The translations under genes and the position numbers were made by a program. 43,533 bases of DNA, taken from the NCBI GenBank assembly GCA_017395505.1, contig JAFPUH010000010.1, forward strand, positions 1 to 43,533. Reading direction: 5' to 3'. This DNA comes from Kiritimatiellia bacterium. GTDB lineage: Bacteria > Verrucomicrobiota > Kiritimatiellia > RFP12 > UBA1067. Positions 1-7,017 of this stretch are shown here, one piece after another. Position 1 is the stretch's first letter. Each line of letters starts with the position of its first letter. The notes below the pieces were generated by a model, which searched no databases, was not told the origin of the DNA, and saw only the letters and a list, made by a program, of their open reading frames with translations.

Positions 1-451
1 AACCGTCGCCGATGGTGACAAGCCCAGAACCGAACTTGACACTCTTGAGCGCCGTGCAGCCGTTGAACGCGCCAGTCCTGCCAGACGAGTACCCGGTTCC
101 GCCGATTGCCGTCAGCGAGTCGGGAAGCGTCAGCGACTCCAACGCCGTGCAGTTCGCAAACGCGCCGTAGTTGATGGTCTTCAGCGTATTGGGAAAGACG
201 ACAGCCGATAGCGCCGCCCCTTTGCAGAAGTTCTCTCCGATACTATCCACCGTTGCATCATCAACCGTCGACGGAATCGTCAGCGTGCCGGTTATCTCGC
301 CTGAATTGTTGGCCGTCACACCTGTCAGTGTCGCCTTGCTTGACGACAAAGTATATGACCATGTCAATGTGCCATCGTCATACGTGTAAGTTGTAGCGCC
401 GAAGCTACACAGGCCAATCGCCAATGCCGCCGCTGATATTAGTCTTTTCAT
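1..451 (-). CDS. BspA-type leucine-rich-repeat surface protein (3' part outside window)
   Basis: The reading frame opens at an ATG at 451 and runs off the left edge, giving about 150 residues. It begins with a signal-peptide-like stretch (MKRLISAAALAIGLCSFGA) followed by a beta-rich linker and then at least three BspA/Treponema-type leucine-rich repeats, recognisable by units such as 'IGENFCKGAALSAVVFPNTL', 'INYGAFANCTALESLTLPD' and 'GAFNGCTALKSVKFGSGL'. This LRR_5 family is secreted or surface exposed and usually mediates binding to host or neighbouring cells. The start is supported by AAAGGA upstream and the gap to the upstream lipoprotein gene is only 2 nt, so it is the last visible gene of the 6571-to-1 operon. 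Repeat number, C-terminal anchor and function cannot be seen. Confidence 0.85.
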   Translation of the reverse strand, partial: MKRLISAAALAIGLCSFGATTYTYDDGTLTWSYTLSSSKATLTGVTANNSGEITGTLTIPSTVDDATVDSIGENFCKGAALSAVVFPNTLKTINYGAFANCTALESLTLPDSLTAIGGTGYSSGRTGAFNGCTALKSVKFGSGLVTIGDG

Positions 452-453
452 TT

Positions 454-837
454 TTATTTTCCTTTCTGTATGCTTTTCGAAATCGTTTCCTGCAATCCAG
501 CGTCGCAGAACTTGAATATGGCATCCGTCTTGGCAATTTCCCTTATGCGAGCATCTAGCGATGCCACATCAATCGGTGAACTATGCACAAGTTCCCTCAC
601 TTTTTCGTCAGAGAAAATGTCACACAAATCCATAAGCTCATCTTTCGTAAATGCATCATCGATGGCTTTGCAAACCATATTGATGTCTGCCTTGTCGCAT
701 TGCTCGACTGCGCAACCATCAATAGCCGCCATAGCCGTTACAACCGACACGGACTCATTGGATGGCTTGGTTATGCAACACCCAGCTGATGTCGCCGCCA
801 AGATCAAATAAAACGCAGCTTTCATATATTTTTTCAT
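454..837 (-). CDS. Small lipoprotein of unknown function
   Basis: About 127 residues starting MKKYMKAAFYLILAATSAGC, a typical lipoprotein signal with lipobox TSAGC, so the mature chain should be acylated on Cys and sit on a membrane facing the periplasm. The mature part is Cys-containing and mostly alpha-helical by composition (for example VCKAIDDAFTKDELMDLCD). I do not recognise the family. A TTG at 852 would overlap the upstream stop as TTGA; the ATG at 837 is preferred because the signal peptide starts there, but GAAAGG abuts that ATG, so the ATG at 825 is also possible. It lies between the COG3014-like gene and the leucine-rich-repeat gene, 2 nt from the latter, so co-expression is near certain. 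Confidence 0.7.
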   Translation of the reverse strand: MKKYMKAAFYLILAATSAGCCITKPSNESVSVVTAMAAIDGCAVEQCDKADINMVCKAIDDAFTKDELMDLCDIFSDEKVRELVHSSPIDVASLDARIREIAKTDAIFKFCDAGLQETISKSIQKGK

Positions 838-848
838 CCTTTCGCCAT

Positions 849-2318
849 TCAATCTGGATATGTTACTTTGATTACAGACGTATTTGCCGTTGGAGACGGT
901 TTGCGCAGGAACAACATGGTGTTGCCGCTCGGAACATAAATCTCAATGCGCTCCGAATCTGCCGACACGACCACTTTGCCGTCCGACGGACGCATGATTC
1001 TCGTCATGCGGACACACTTCGGCAGACTTGTCCAAGACCGAACATCCGCGCCTGTCGTAGCCAATGCCCATGCCGCCGCCGAAGCCTGACTTGCCTTGTA
1101 AATCCAATATTGCTTATTATCTTTCTTATTCAATGCATGCTCCGCAAGGATCCCCAACGCGACTTGTCCGCCAATCTTTACCAAGGTACGAGTAATCTCC
1201 CGCTTAAGCGCACCGCGCATGTAAACGTCGTATTCCGTCTTCAAAAGCTTATCGACATCTGCTAATATCTCAAGATCATGCAGTTTGCCGCCAGCAAATA
1301 CAGTCCACTTTTGAGCCCCCAATTCCCTGTTTTTCAACCTTGGTAAAGCCATCCCGGCGTACATCACATACTTCTGGGCATAGGGGACCAGTATCAACGG
1401 CAAATCCAACCGCCATTCGTCGCGAACCGCGCAAAGTCCATCTTCGGCATATATCCAAACCTGCTCTTGCGGACGATGCCCCCCTCTGCTCTCGTCAAAA
1501 TCCTTTATTGCCGTACTGTTGGCGACAATATCTTTCACATCCCTGAAATAGTATTGCGCATCGCCATCCCCGTTAAGCCACCTAAAGACGCCGGTCGCAT
1601 GTTGCACATAGGGGTTCACGTAATCGGCCGCCGTAAGCGTCTCCAAGTCACCAGACAAAAAAGGATTAAACTTACATTCTGAATTGATCTTATCGCAAAA
1701 TGATTTGTCCGTCAATATTCTAGCCGTTGAAGACGACACATCTGTATTGTCGCCGTTTTCCTTTGATTTCTTTGATGCCTCGGAATTGAGCCGTTCTTCA
1801 GCTGCTGCGATGTAGTTCTTCCGTTCGTCAATCCAATTCTCCTGATGCATCGCCGCTCTGTTGAACTCGGCCCTTGCCGCTGTTGCGTCACCGCATGCCG
1901 CATATTGGATAGCCTTGTAGAAGCAGGTAAACACCCTGTCCTCCCCTCCGCCATCATATTCAAACGCCTTGTCGTTCGTCAGCATCGCCCATGCGCCCTC
2001 GCCGCCAACAGCAAACACCGATCTGGCATCATGTGCAATGTACGAGTCTTCCGCAAGATCGAACTGTCCTATGCTACGTTCGCAATCTCCCGCCATGCAA
2101 TATGCGCTACCGGAAAGCAATTGCCAAAGCAATTCTTCTTTGCCTCCGTTTTTGGACAACTCGTAGACTTCTCTTGATGCGTGCTCATAAGACCCGCTTC
2201 GGAGATTCTTTTCGTAATCGTCCAGAACATCCTTCGTCGTGCGGCATCCTGAAAATGCCGCACAACAAAGGACAATCCCCACTATACATTCGGCTGTTTT
2301 CATCCTCCCTGTTACCAT
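849..2318 (-). CDS. COG3014-like TPR-containing lipoprotein
   Basis: 489 residues. The N-terminus (MKTAECIVGIVLCCAAFSGC after a five-residue lead) is a lipoprotein signal with lipobox AFSGC. The first third looks like tetratricopeptide-type helices (ELLWQLLSGSAYCMAGDCER, then A-rich helices around residues 140-165). The centre carries the blocks I associate with COG3014: 'NPYVQHATGVFRWLNGDGDA', 'WIYAEDGLCAVRDEWRLDLP' and 'YAGMALPRLKNRE'. COG3014 proteins are uncharacterised envelope proteins found beside YcfL and LpoB in Gammaproteobacteria, which matches the context here. The ATG at 2318 overlaps the upstream stop (ATGGTAA), suggesting reinitiation; ATG 2303 directly after GGGAGG is an alternative. 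The family assignment is from memory of motifs, not a search. Confidence 0.75.
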   Translation of the reverse strand: MVTGRMKTAECIVGIVLCCAAFSGCRTTKDVLDDYEKNLRSGSYEHASREVYELSKNGGKEELLWQLLSGSAYCMAGDCERSIGQFDLAEDSYIAHDARSVFAVGGEGAWAMLTNDKAFEYDGGGEDRVFTCFYKAIQYAACGDATAARAEFNRAAMHQENWIDERKNYIAAAEERLNSEASKKSKENGDNTDVSSSTARILTDKSFCDKINSECKFNPFLSGDLETLTAADYVNPYVQHATGVFRWLNGDGDAQYYFRDVKDIVANSTAIKDFDESRGGHRPQEQVWIYAEDGLCAVRDEWRLDLPLILVPYAQKYVMYAGMALPRLKNRELGAQKWTVFAGGKLHDLEILADVDKLLKTEYDVYMRGALKREITRTLVKIGGQVALGILAEHALNKKDNKQYWIYKASQASAAAWALATTGADVRSWTSLPKCVRMTRIMRPSDGKVVVSADSERIEIYVPSGNTMLFLRKPSPTANTSVIKVTYPD

Positions 2319-2833
2319 GCTACATTAATTATGGGCAAAACCCACTGCGACATGGCGAAGTTTATGACGCCGATTTGAACGCCTTCCAGACGCTCGGCAT
2401 AATTGACAAACCCGATCTGAAGGCCTTTCGCCGTCCCGCCGACGATGTTGGCACCGGCAATCTGGACTCCTGTCGCATTCCGCGACACGACGTTCGCAAG
2501 AAATGTCGTGCCGACGCCGCAGAAATCGCCGCTGTTGGAGAATGCGCCCACGTCGAAACCATATGTCGCCGCATAACGCCCCCAGCCAAAATTGAAGCGA
2601 ACGCCTCTTACCGTAGACTCGCAATTCGGCAGGGCCCACGGCAGAAACGTGAACCCGACGAATGTGTCATACGAACGGTACCCGTAGGCATTTTCGCCGC
2701 CACGTGCGACAAAGACAACATCGTGCGCATTGCCGCCAACGGCATGATCATTGGCGACGCCTTCTCCGGGCCGCATCTGGGCATTTGCTGCCACCGCATA
2801 GACGCATATTAGCATACAGACGATTCTTTTCAT
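2312..2833 (-). CDS. Exported protein with VQIGxxN repeats (LA_2272 surface-repeat type)
   Basis: About 173 residues with a signal peptide (MKRIVCMLICVYAVAANAQ). The C-terminal half is built of repeated short glycine-rich strands of the form GhQIxxxNxxxxxxxG: 'GVQIAGANIVGG', 'GLQIGFVNYAE', 'GVQIGVINFA'. This pattern is that of LA_2272/LA_2273 surface-repeat proteins, which are exported and likely form a beta-structure at the outer membrane. The upstream part has aromatic, alternating strands (YRSYDTFVGFTFLPWALP) in keeping with a barrel or beta-sandwich. GGAGGGCTC precedes the ATG at 2833, 10 nt after the FlgT-like stop. The protein ends in W after hydrophobic residues, as in many outer-membrane proteins. 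Function unknown. Confidence 0.75.
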   Translation of the reverse strand: MKRIVCMLICVYAVAANAQMRPGEGVANDHAVGGNAHDVVFVARGGENAYGYRSYDTFVGFTFLPWALPNCESTVRGVRFNFGWGRYAATYGFDVGAFSNSGDFCGVGTTFLANVVSRNATGVQIAGANIVGGTAKGLQIGFVNYAERLEGVQIGVINFAMSQWVLPIINVAW

Positions 2834-2843
2834 GAGCCCTCCA

Positions 2844-4148
2844 TTAGAATGGGGCGACGACGCCACCGTTCGCGTTTACCCTTATAGTAGTCGTGGCAGG
2901 AATCGACGAACTATCGCGTTCCACAGTCCGCACGGGACGCAGCCGTGCGCCAACCTTTACGAGCGATATATCCCCTTCTATTATTCTGGCATAGCTCATC
3001 TTTGGCAACACGGAGACGATTTCTGCGGTCGCAACAGGAATTTCGACCATATCTATAACTTCGCCAGTACGGGTGTCGCACACTTCATCGCCCAATATGT
3101 TCACGCTGAATCGCTGTCCAACACACAGCTGCTTGCCGCCTTCGCCTATTACAAGCATACCGGAATTGATCGCACCGACCTCCAGCGGCAAAATATTGTT
3201 CATTACACCACTGCATATTTCTGCAGCGGCCGCTTCCGCTGTCATCGCAATAAAGCTACGCAAATCGTCGGCGGAGAAACACGCCGCATCAATGCGCACG
3301 GAATCAGACCATTTGAGCTGACCTGTAGGAGCCAACAACACGCGATAGTGGATATCCGCAAATAGGGACGATGCCTGTGCCATAAGCTGTCCTGTAAGAG
3401 GATTTACAGCCGGAGACTTGACGTCACCAAATGAAACCTCACCAACAACAAGGTAGTCGGTTCCAAGTTTCTGGTTCAGTCGCATAGCCTCGGATGGAGA
3501 GACATTCGAGGCATTGAGCCTCGCCAACTCTGCGTTCACTTCGGGATCGTATGCTCGATCCAACATTGTGAACTTGCGCGTCTGGGCCAATCCAATGTTC
3601 AATTGATTGCACAGTTCGACAACCCAATCGACGGCATCCACGGTCTGCCCACGCCAACGGAAACTCCGGTTGCGCACGTTGAACGTCGTCACAACCATGC
3701 GCCGCAACGCGTCTGGATCACGCCCAGGCGGATCGTACTTCGCCGGAAAGCGCACTTCTAGCTCGACTCGATAGCAATTTTCGTCGACATCGAACATCTC
3801 ATCCAGAACCGAATAGCCGCTAATCTTGCCTGTTGTTAGTTTAAGCATCTCAGATGCAATGGCATCATTCAACTTCGATGTACTGATGCGTCCGTAGTCC
3901 GTACTAGATTCCACAATATGACGAGAAGCCATTTCCGATCTAATTACCGAAGCAACAACTGTCCCATCATGCTGATCGATTGCCGAAACAATAGCTTCGC
4001 GCACGGCTTCGCATTTACTGGCACCATATCCAGTTACTCGTACAATATCGTCTGCGGCGACACAATGGAACGCCGCAAACGAAAAAAATACAATCGAAAG
4101 CACCTGCACAGGTCTAATGACCCGAGCCTTTGTCTCGTTAGAAATCAT
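2844..4148 (-). CDS. FlgT-like three-domain exported protein
   Basis: 434 residues. A signal peptide (hydrophobic 11-32) precedes an N-terminal domain (about 35-135) beginning 'VRVTGYGASKCEAVREAIV', the style of FlgT_N and LPP20 domains. A middle domain (about 150-320) has CsgG/FlgT_M-like blocks 'FTMLDRAYDPEVNAEL' and 'LNQKLGTDYLVVGEVSFGD'. A C-terminal domain (about 325-405) resembles the SH3-like FlgT_C: 'VGQRFSVNILGDEVCDTRTG' then 'ATAEIVSVLPKMSYARIIEG'. FlgT builds the H-ring around Vibrio flagellar motors, but no flagellar gene is here, so a general role in an envelope ring or LPP20/LpoB-type assembly is likelier. Start ATG 4148 overlaps the upstream stop by 11 nt and follows AGGGGCAGG. 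Domain assignment is by motif reading only. Confidence 0.7.
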   Translation of the reverse strand: MISNETKARVIRPVQVLSIVFFSFAAFHCVAADDIVRVTGYGASKCEAVREAIVSAIDQHDGTVVASVIRSEMASRHIVESSTDYGRISTSKLNDAIASEMLKLTTGKISGYSVLDEMFDVDENCYRVELEVRFPAKYDPPGRDPDALRRMVVTTFNVRNRSFRWRGQTVDAVDWVVELCNQLNIGLAQTRKFTMLDRAYDPEVNAELARLNASNVSPSEAMRLNQKLGTDYLVVGEVSFGDVKSPAVNPLTGQLMAQASSLFADIHYRVLLAPTGQLKWSDSVRIDAACFSADDLRSFIAMTAEAAAAEICSGVMNNILPLEVGAINSGMLVIGEGGKQLCVGQRFSVNILGDEVCDTRTGEVIDMVEIPVATAEIVSVLPKMSYARIIEGDISLVKVGARLRPVRTVERDSSSIPATTTIRVNANGGVVAPF

Positions 4149-5532
4149 AAACCTGCCCCTGTCGTATGCTCCCGCGTTTTGCAGGCCTCCCCTCATTATC
4201 CTCCTCGGAGCTATTCTCTTTAAGCACATTACGACCCTTTGTCTGTATAACACGATTAGCCTTTTGCTGATTTGCTAGTGTCGAAAAACTCCAGCAAGCT
4301 GCAGCTATAGCTATCTTCTGCTTAGTGTCAGGATGAGTTACAAACTTTGAAACCAGCATGTCACGTCCAGCCATGCCTAGTTTCGCCTTTGTCACACTCT
4401 TGCGATTGACGAAATCTGCAATAGCGCTGTCGATAGTAGACATGACCGGCATTCCATCTTCATCGTATGCGATTGTCTTGCTCCACTCTTCTCCACCCTT
4501 GGCCGCTTCATCAAATGTCATGCTCCCGGACATGAAATTATTCATATCTATATTCGCTTGGCTCTCTGCCTGTAATCTCGCGGCCTTTTCCTGCATCTTA
4601 CGCTCTGTACGGTCCTTGGATGGATTTGTTACCGCCCACTGTCCAAAGCTGATCAACGCAGGCATGCCAGACTCGTCATAGAAAAACCGCGTACCGAAAT
4701 TCTGAGAAAGATCGCCTTTGAGCATGACACCGACATCAATGCCAGGCTTGGATGGTTGCGGACATATCTGACGGGCAAAACAATCGGCATAATAGACAAA
4801 CTGCGGATCAAACTTTGCTATCACGCCTATCGTATAGCCACCATCTCCTTCTGCCTCAATAGTCTGAACTACGCTTATTCCTGCGCACGAAGAGAATGCA
4901 TGTGATGATGCTTGCGCCAATATCTTTTGCATATATGCCTTGCGTTTTTCGGCCGTCGTGGCAAAGCGGGCCGGAGACAAGCCAGCACTTTCAAGCTTCT
5001 TGTTCAACTCGCTTTCAGCAAGCGCCAGTGTCTTTTGCGCCAATCGCTCGATTTGGCTTGAGGAAGCTATGTCCTGAGCACGTTCCGCATCCTTATCTTT
5101 CATAAACTCATTTTCAACTAGGCTCTGGATCGCCCCATTTACAGAGAACTTAACATAGTCTTCACGTATCTTCATATACGCTCTCATAAAAGCCGTCTGC
5201 CTTTTCTGGATAAACTCTGCATCTTTTGCCCCGATACCGTTGACCGTCTCCATTTCGGCATAATAGACTATTCCGCTTTTAGGATGCGCCTTGCCGAAAC
5301 TTGAGAACCCCGCATCGGCTTTCGACTCCATGAATGCATCAAAAGCCTCTTGCACTGTATCGTCTGCATCAATCGCAATATCCGCATCGGCGTTAGCGTT
5401 CTCCACAGACGCAATCGCCACCACTTCACTTTCCTCAGTAGCAGATTGAATTGAATTCGATTGCTCGACATCTTGCGCTATTGATATCGCAGTAGCGAAA
5501 ATCACCGTTGCTGCCATTAATTGTGCTTTCAT
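4138..5532 (-). CDS. Secreted protein of unknown function in ycfL-lpoB cluster
   Basis: 464 residues with a signal peptide (MKAQLMAATVIFATAISIAQ). An acidic, Ala/Asp-rich linker (about 30-60) leads into a helical region rich in K/E/A (about 95-215) and a mixed alpha/beta C-terminal half containing 'VIAKFDPQFVYYADC', 'FFYDESGMPALISFGQWAV' and 'IAYDEDGMPVMSTID', a duplicated 'YDE.GMP' phrase worth noting. The C-terminal 35 residues are charged and probably disordered. I do not recognise the fold with confidence; proteins of this size occur next to LPP20/FlgT-like proteins in other envelope clusters. AGGAGTACAATA precedes the ATG; the stop overlaps the FlgT-like start by 11 nt, implying coupled translation. 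Confidence 0.8.
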   Translation of the reverse strand: MKAQLMAATVIFATAISIAQDVEQSNSIQSATEESEVVAIASVENANADADIAIDADDTVQEAFDAFMESKADAGFSSFGKAHPKSGIVYYAEMETVNGIGAKDAEFIQKRQTAFMRAYMKIREDYVKFSVNGAIQSLVENEFMKDKDAERAQDIASSSQIERLAQKTLALAESELNKKLESAGLSPARFATTAEKRKAYMQKILAQASSHAFSSCAGISVVQTIEAEGDGGYTIGVIAKFDPQFVYYADCFARQICPQPSKPGIDVGVMLKGDLSQNFGTRFFYDESGMPALISFGQWAVTNPSKDRTERKMQEKAARLQAESQANIDMNNFMSGSMTFDEAAKGGEEWSKTIAYDEDGMPVMSTIDSAIADFVNRKSVTKAKLGMAGRDMLVSKFVTHPDTKQKIAIAAACWSFSTLANQQKANRVIQTKGRNVLKENSSEEDNEGRPAKRGSIRQGQVYDF

Positions 5533-5577
5533 TATTGTACTCCTTTCTAGTTGTTGTATTTTGATATGTGTTAACCA

Positions 5578-6138
5578 TCACCTGAGCGCGTTCATCTTGT
5601 CGGCCAGCTTGCCGACATGGACGCGCTTCTGCCAAAACTCAAGACCAGTCTCTATCTCGATAAGCGTCAAGTTGAGGTTATACTCCAACTGCCGGTCGCC
5701 ATCGTCTTGAACAAGATTGCGTTGCGTAAGCCGTCCACGTAGAATATACTGCGGCACAACCTTGACTGCCGCATATTGGGCGACCTCCTTGTTGTATACA
5801 AACACTTTCCCGCTGTTTGTGAGCTCGTCACGCAACGACTGCCCTAGCGACTCCGCAAGAACTCCTGCGTCCCGTCCGCGAGAAGCTGTGTCATTGGCAA
5901 CGTCTTCTACAATTACAACCGCACGGTTGGCACCTTCTTTAAGCTTTATTCGATCTTGAGAACAAATGCTTTGAATAGCCCGCGACACTGTGTCGTTTAT
6001 GTCCTCTTCCGAGAAACCGGCAACCGTCTGCCGGGTCTCGTTCGCGGCATATCGGCGCGTCTGGGTTGCGCAGCCCGAGAATGTTGTCGCAGCAACTGCC
6101 GCTATTGCCAAAGATGCAATGCCTTTTCTTATAGTCAT
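5578..6138 (-). CDS. LpoB-like penicillin-binding-protein activator lipoprotein
   Basis: 186 residues. N-terminal lipoprotein signal MTIRKGIASLAIAAVAATTF with lipobox FSGC. The mature domain has the LpoB (PF13036) hallmarks: 'RAVVIVEDVANDTASRGRDA' with a following amphipathic helix, 'LRDELTNSGKVFVYNK', 'QYILRGRLTQRN' and 'YNLNLTLIEIETGLEFWQKR'. In E. coli LpoB is an outer-membrane lipoprotein that reaches through the peptidoglycan to stimulate PBP1b; the short linker here would limit reach, so its target may differ. It is directly downstream of a YcfL-like gene (35 nt), as in E. coli where ycfL precedes lpoB. GGAGTAGATC precedes the ATG. Family assignment is strong; the partner is inference. 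Confidence 0.88.
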   Translation of the reverse strand: MTIRKGIASLAIAAVAATTFSGCATQTRRYAANETRQTVAGFSEEDINDTVSRAIQSICSQDRIKLKEGANRAVVIVEDVANDTASRGRDAGVLAESLGQSLRDELTNSGKVFVYNKEVAQYAAVKVVPQYILRGRLTQRNLVQDDGDRQLEYNLNLTLIEIETGLEFWQKRVHVGKLADKMNALR

Positions 6139-6172
6139 GATCTACTCCTTAATCTTTATTGAGAAATGGTCT

Positions 6173-6571
6173 TCAGCGCAGTTTGCGGACATAGAAGCGC
6201 ATATCCGCCGCATCTGTCCTTGAAGCCGTGGACTTCAAGGCCTGTATGTCATTTGGCGCAAGCATTACCTTGTCCCATGTTGACACGAGCGAATCGATTG
6301 TTATGCCGTCTTCGTCAAGCCACACGACGCGCCACTCGACGCCAAGATCTCTGGATGTATTGTTGACGACATTTGCCTGAAATGTGGAATAGTCGCTCTT
6401 GCCCTTGGCGCATCTCACATCTGTAACATAAACCTTCGTACCTAGATCTGCGGCAATAGTCACTCTTCTGTCCATCGGTGGAATATTGGTTGCCACGCAT
6501 CCTGACATAAAAACCGAAGCGCAGCATACAGTTGCCATAATAGCGACCGTGCTTAGCATTCTATTATGCAT
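6173..6571 (-). CDS. YcfL-like (DUF1425) lipoprotein
   Basis: About 132 residues. Signal peptide MHNRMLSTVAIMATVCCASV with lipobox FMSGC. The mature domain matches DUF1425/YcfL: 'YVTDVRCAKG', 'QANVVNNTSRDLGVEWRVVW', 'LDEDGITID', then a C-terminal strand 'MRFYVRKLR'. The fold is a small immunoglobulin-like beta-sandwich in the periplasm; function is unknown, but it is consistently adjacent to LpoB. The ATG at 6571 is chosen because AAAGGAAAAGGACTGAAT lies before it and because the signal peptide begins there; an upstream in-frame start at 6628 would add 19 unlikely residues. It is the first gene of the operon, behind a leader of about 360 nt. Confidence 0.87.
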   Translation of the reverse strand: MHNRMLSTVAIMATVCCASVFMSGCVATNIPPMDRRVTIAADLGTKVYVTDVRCAKGKSDYSTFQANVVNNTSRDLGVEWRVVWLDEDGITIDSLVSTWDKVMLAPNDIQALKSTASRTDAADMRFYVRKLR

Positions 6572-6936
6572 ATTCAGTCCTTTTCCTTTGCCCCTTACCT
6601 TTACAAGAGAACACACCGCCAGAGGCAAAAGATGAGCGGCGCACTCTCGAAATCCTGTCTCACAAGAGGCACCGCTAAGAACCCTACAAGAAACATGAAT
6701 GGAAAGTGCGCCGCATGGATATCATTCCATACGCGCGCACAGTCGTATTTCGTCTCTTGTATGAAAAGATTAGCGGTCTTTCTTGTGAAACTACTATACG
6801 CTGTTGCGTACGCTGCACGGGTTAGGTTGCCCACCCCGCGCACGCTCCACTCCACTTCACCCAAAGCGTGGGAGCAACGGCCGGCTTTTCTGCCCGACCG
6901 GTATGTCAAAGAACCTTGCCCTTCTCGCGAAGAACA
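6572..6936 (-). ncRNA. Long structured 5' leader of the ycfL-lpoB operon (candidate riboregulator)
   Basis: The 446-nt gap between ycfL-like and the RhuM-type gene holds no convincing gene. With a promoter at 6942-6970 the transcript would start near 6935 and carry about 360 untranslated bases. Stems visible by eye: 6636-6645 with 6705-6714 (ten perfect pairs, GCGGCGCACT with its complement, 59-nt loop), and 6826-6830 with 6874-6878 enclosing 6841-6846 with 6865-6870. A short CCGG/CCGG stem follows at about 6881-6900. No known riboswitch consensus was recognised. A 116-codon frame through it starts inside the -10 box and was not accepted. Confidence 0.4.
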
Positions 6937-6941
6937 GAGAT

Positions 6942-6970
6942 ATAATACCATATCGCCGCGCTTAAATCAA
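6942..6970 (-). promoter_or_regulatory. Promoter of the eight-gene envelope operon
   Basis: Read on the minus strand: -35 TTGATT (6965-6970), a 17-bp spacer, and extended -10 TGG-TATTAT (6942-6947). Predicted start near 6935. On the plus strand the same bases read TATAATAC (6941-6948), with TTGCCC 19 bp upstream, so weak opposite transcription under the RhuM-type gene cannot be excluded. Confidence 0.6.
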
Positions 6971-7017
6971 GTGCGGCGAGAGAGGCAACTGGGAGGATGG
7001 TTGCGGCTGTGTGTGTG

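Noticed and set aside
6601..6951. Minus-strand frame of 116 codons in the operon leader
   Set aside because: Its ATG lies inside the predicted promoter, it has no Shine-Dalgarno or family resemblance, and the region folds well as RNA.
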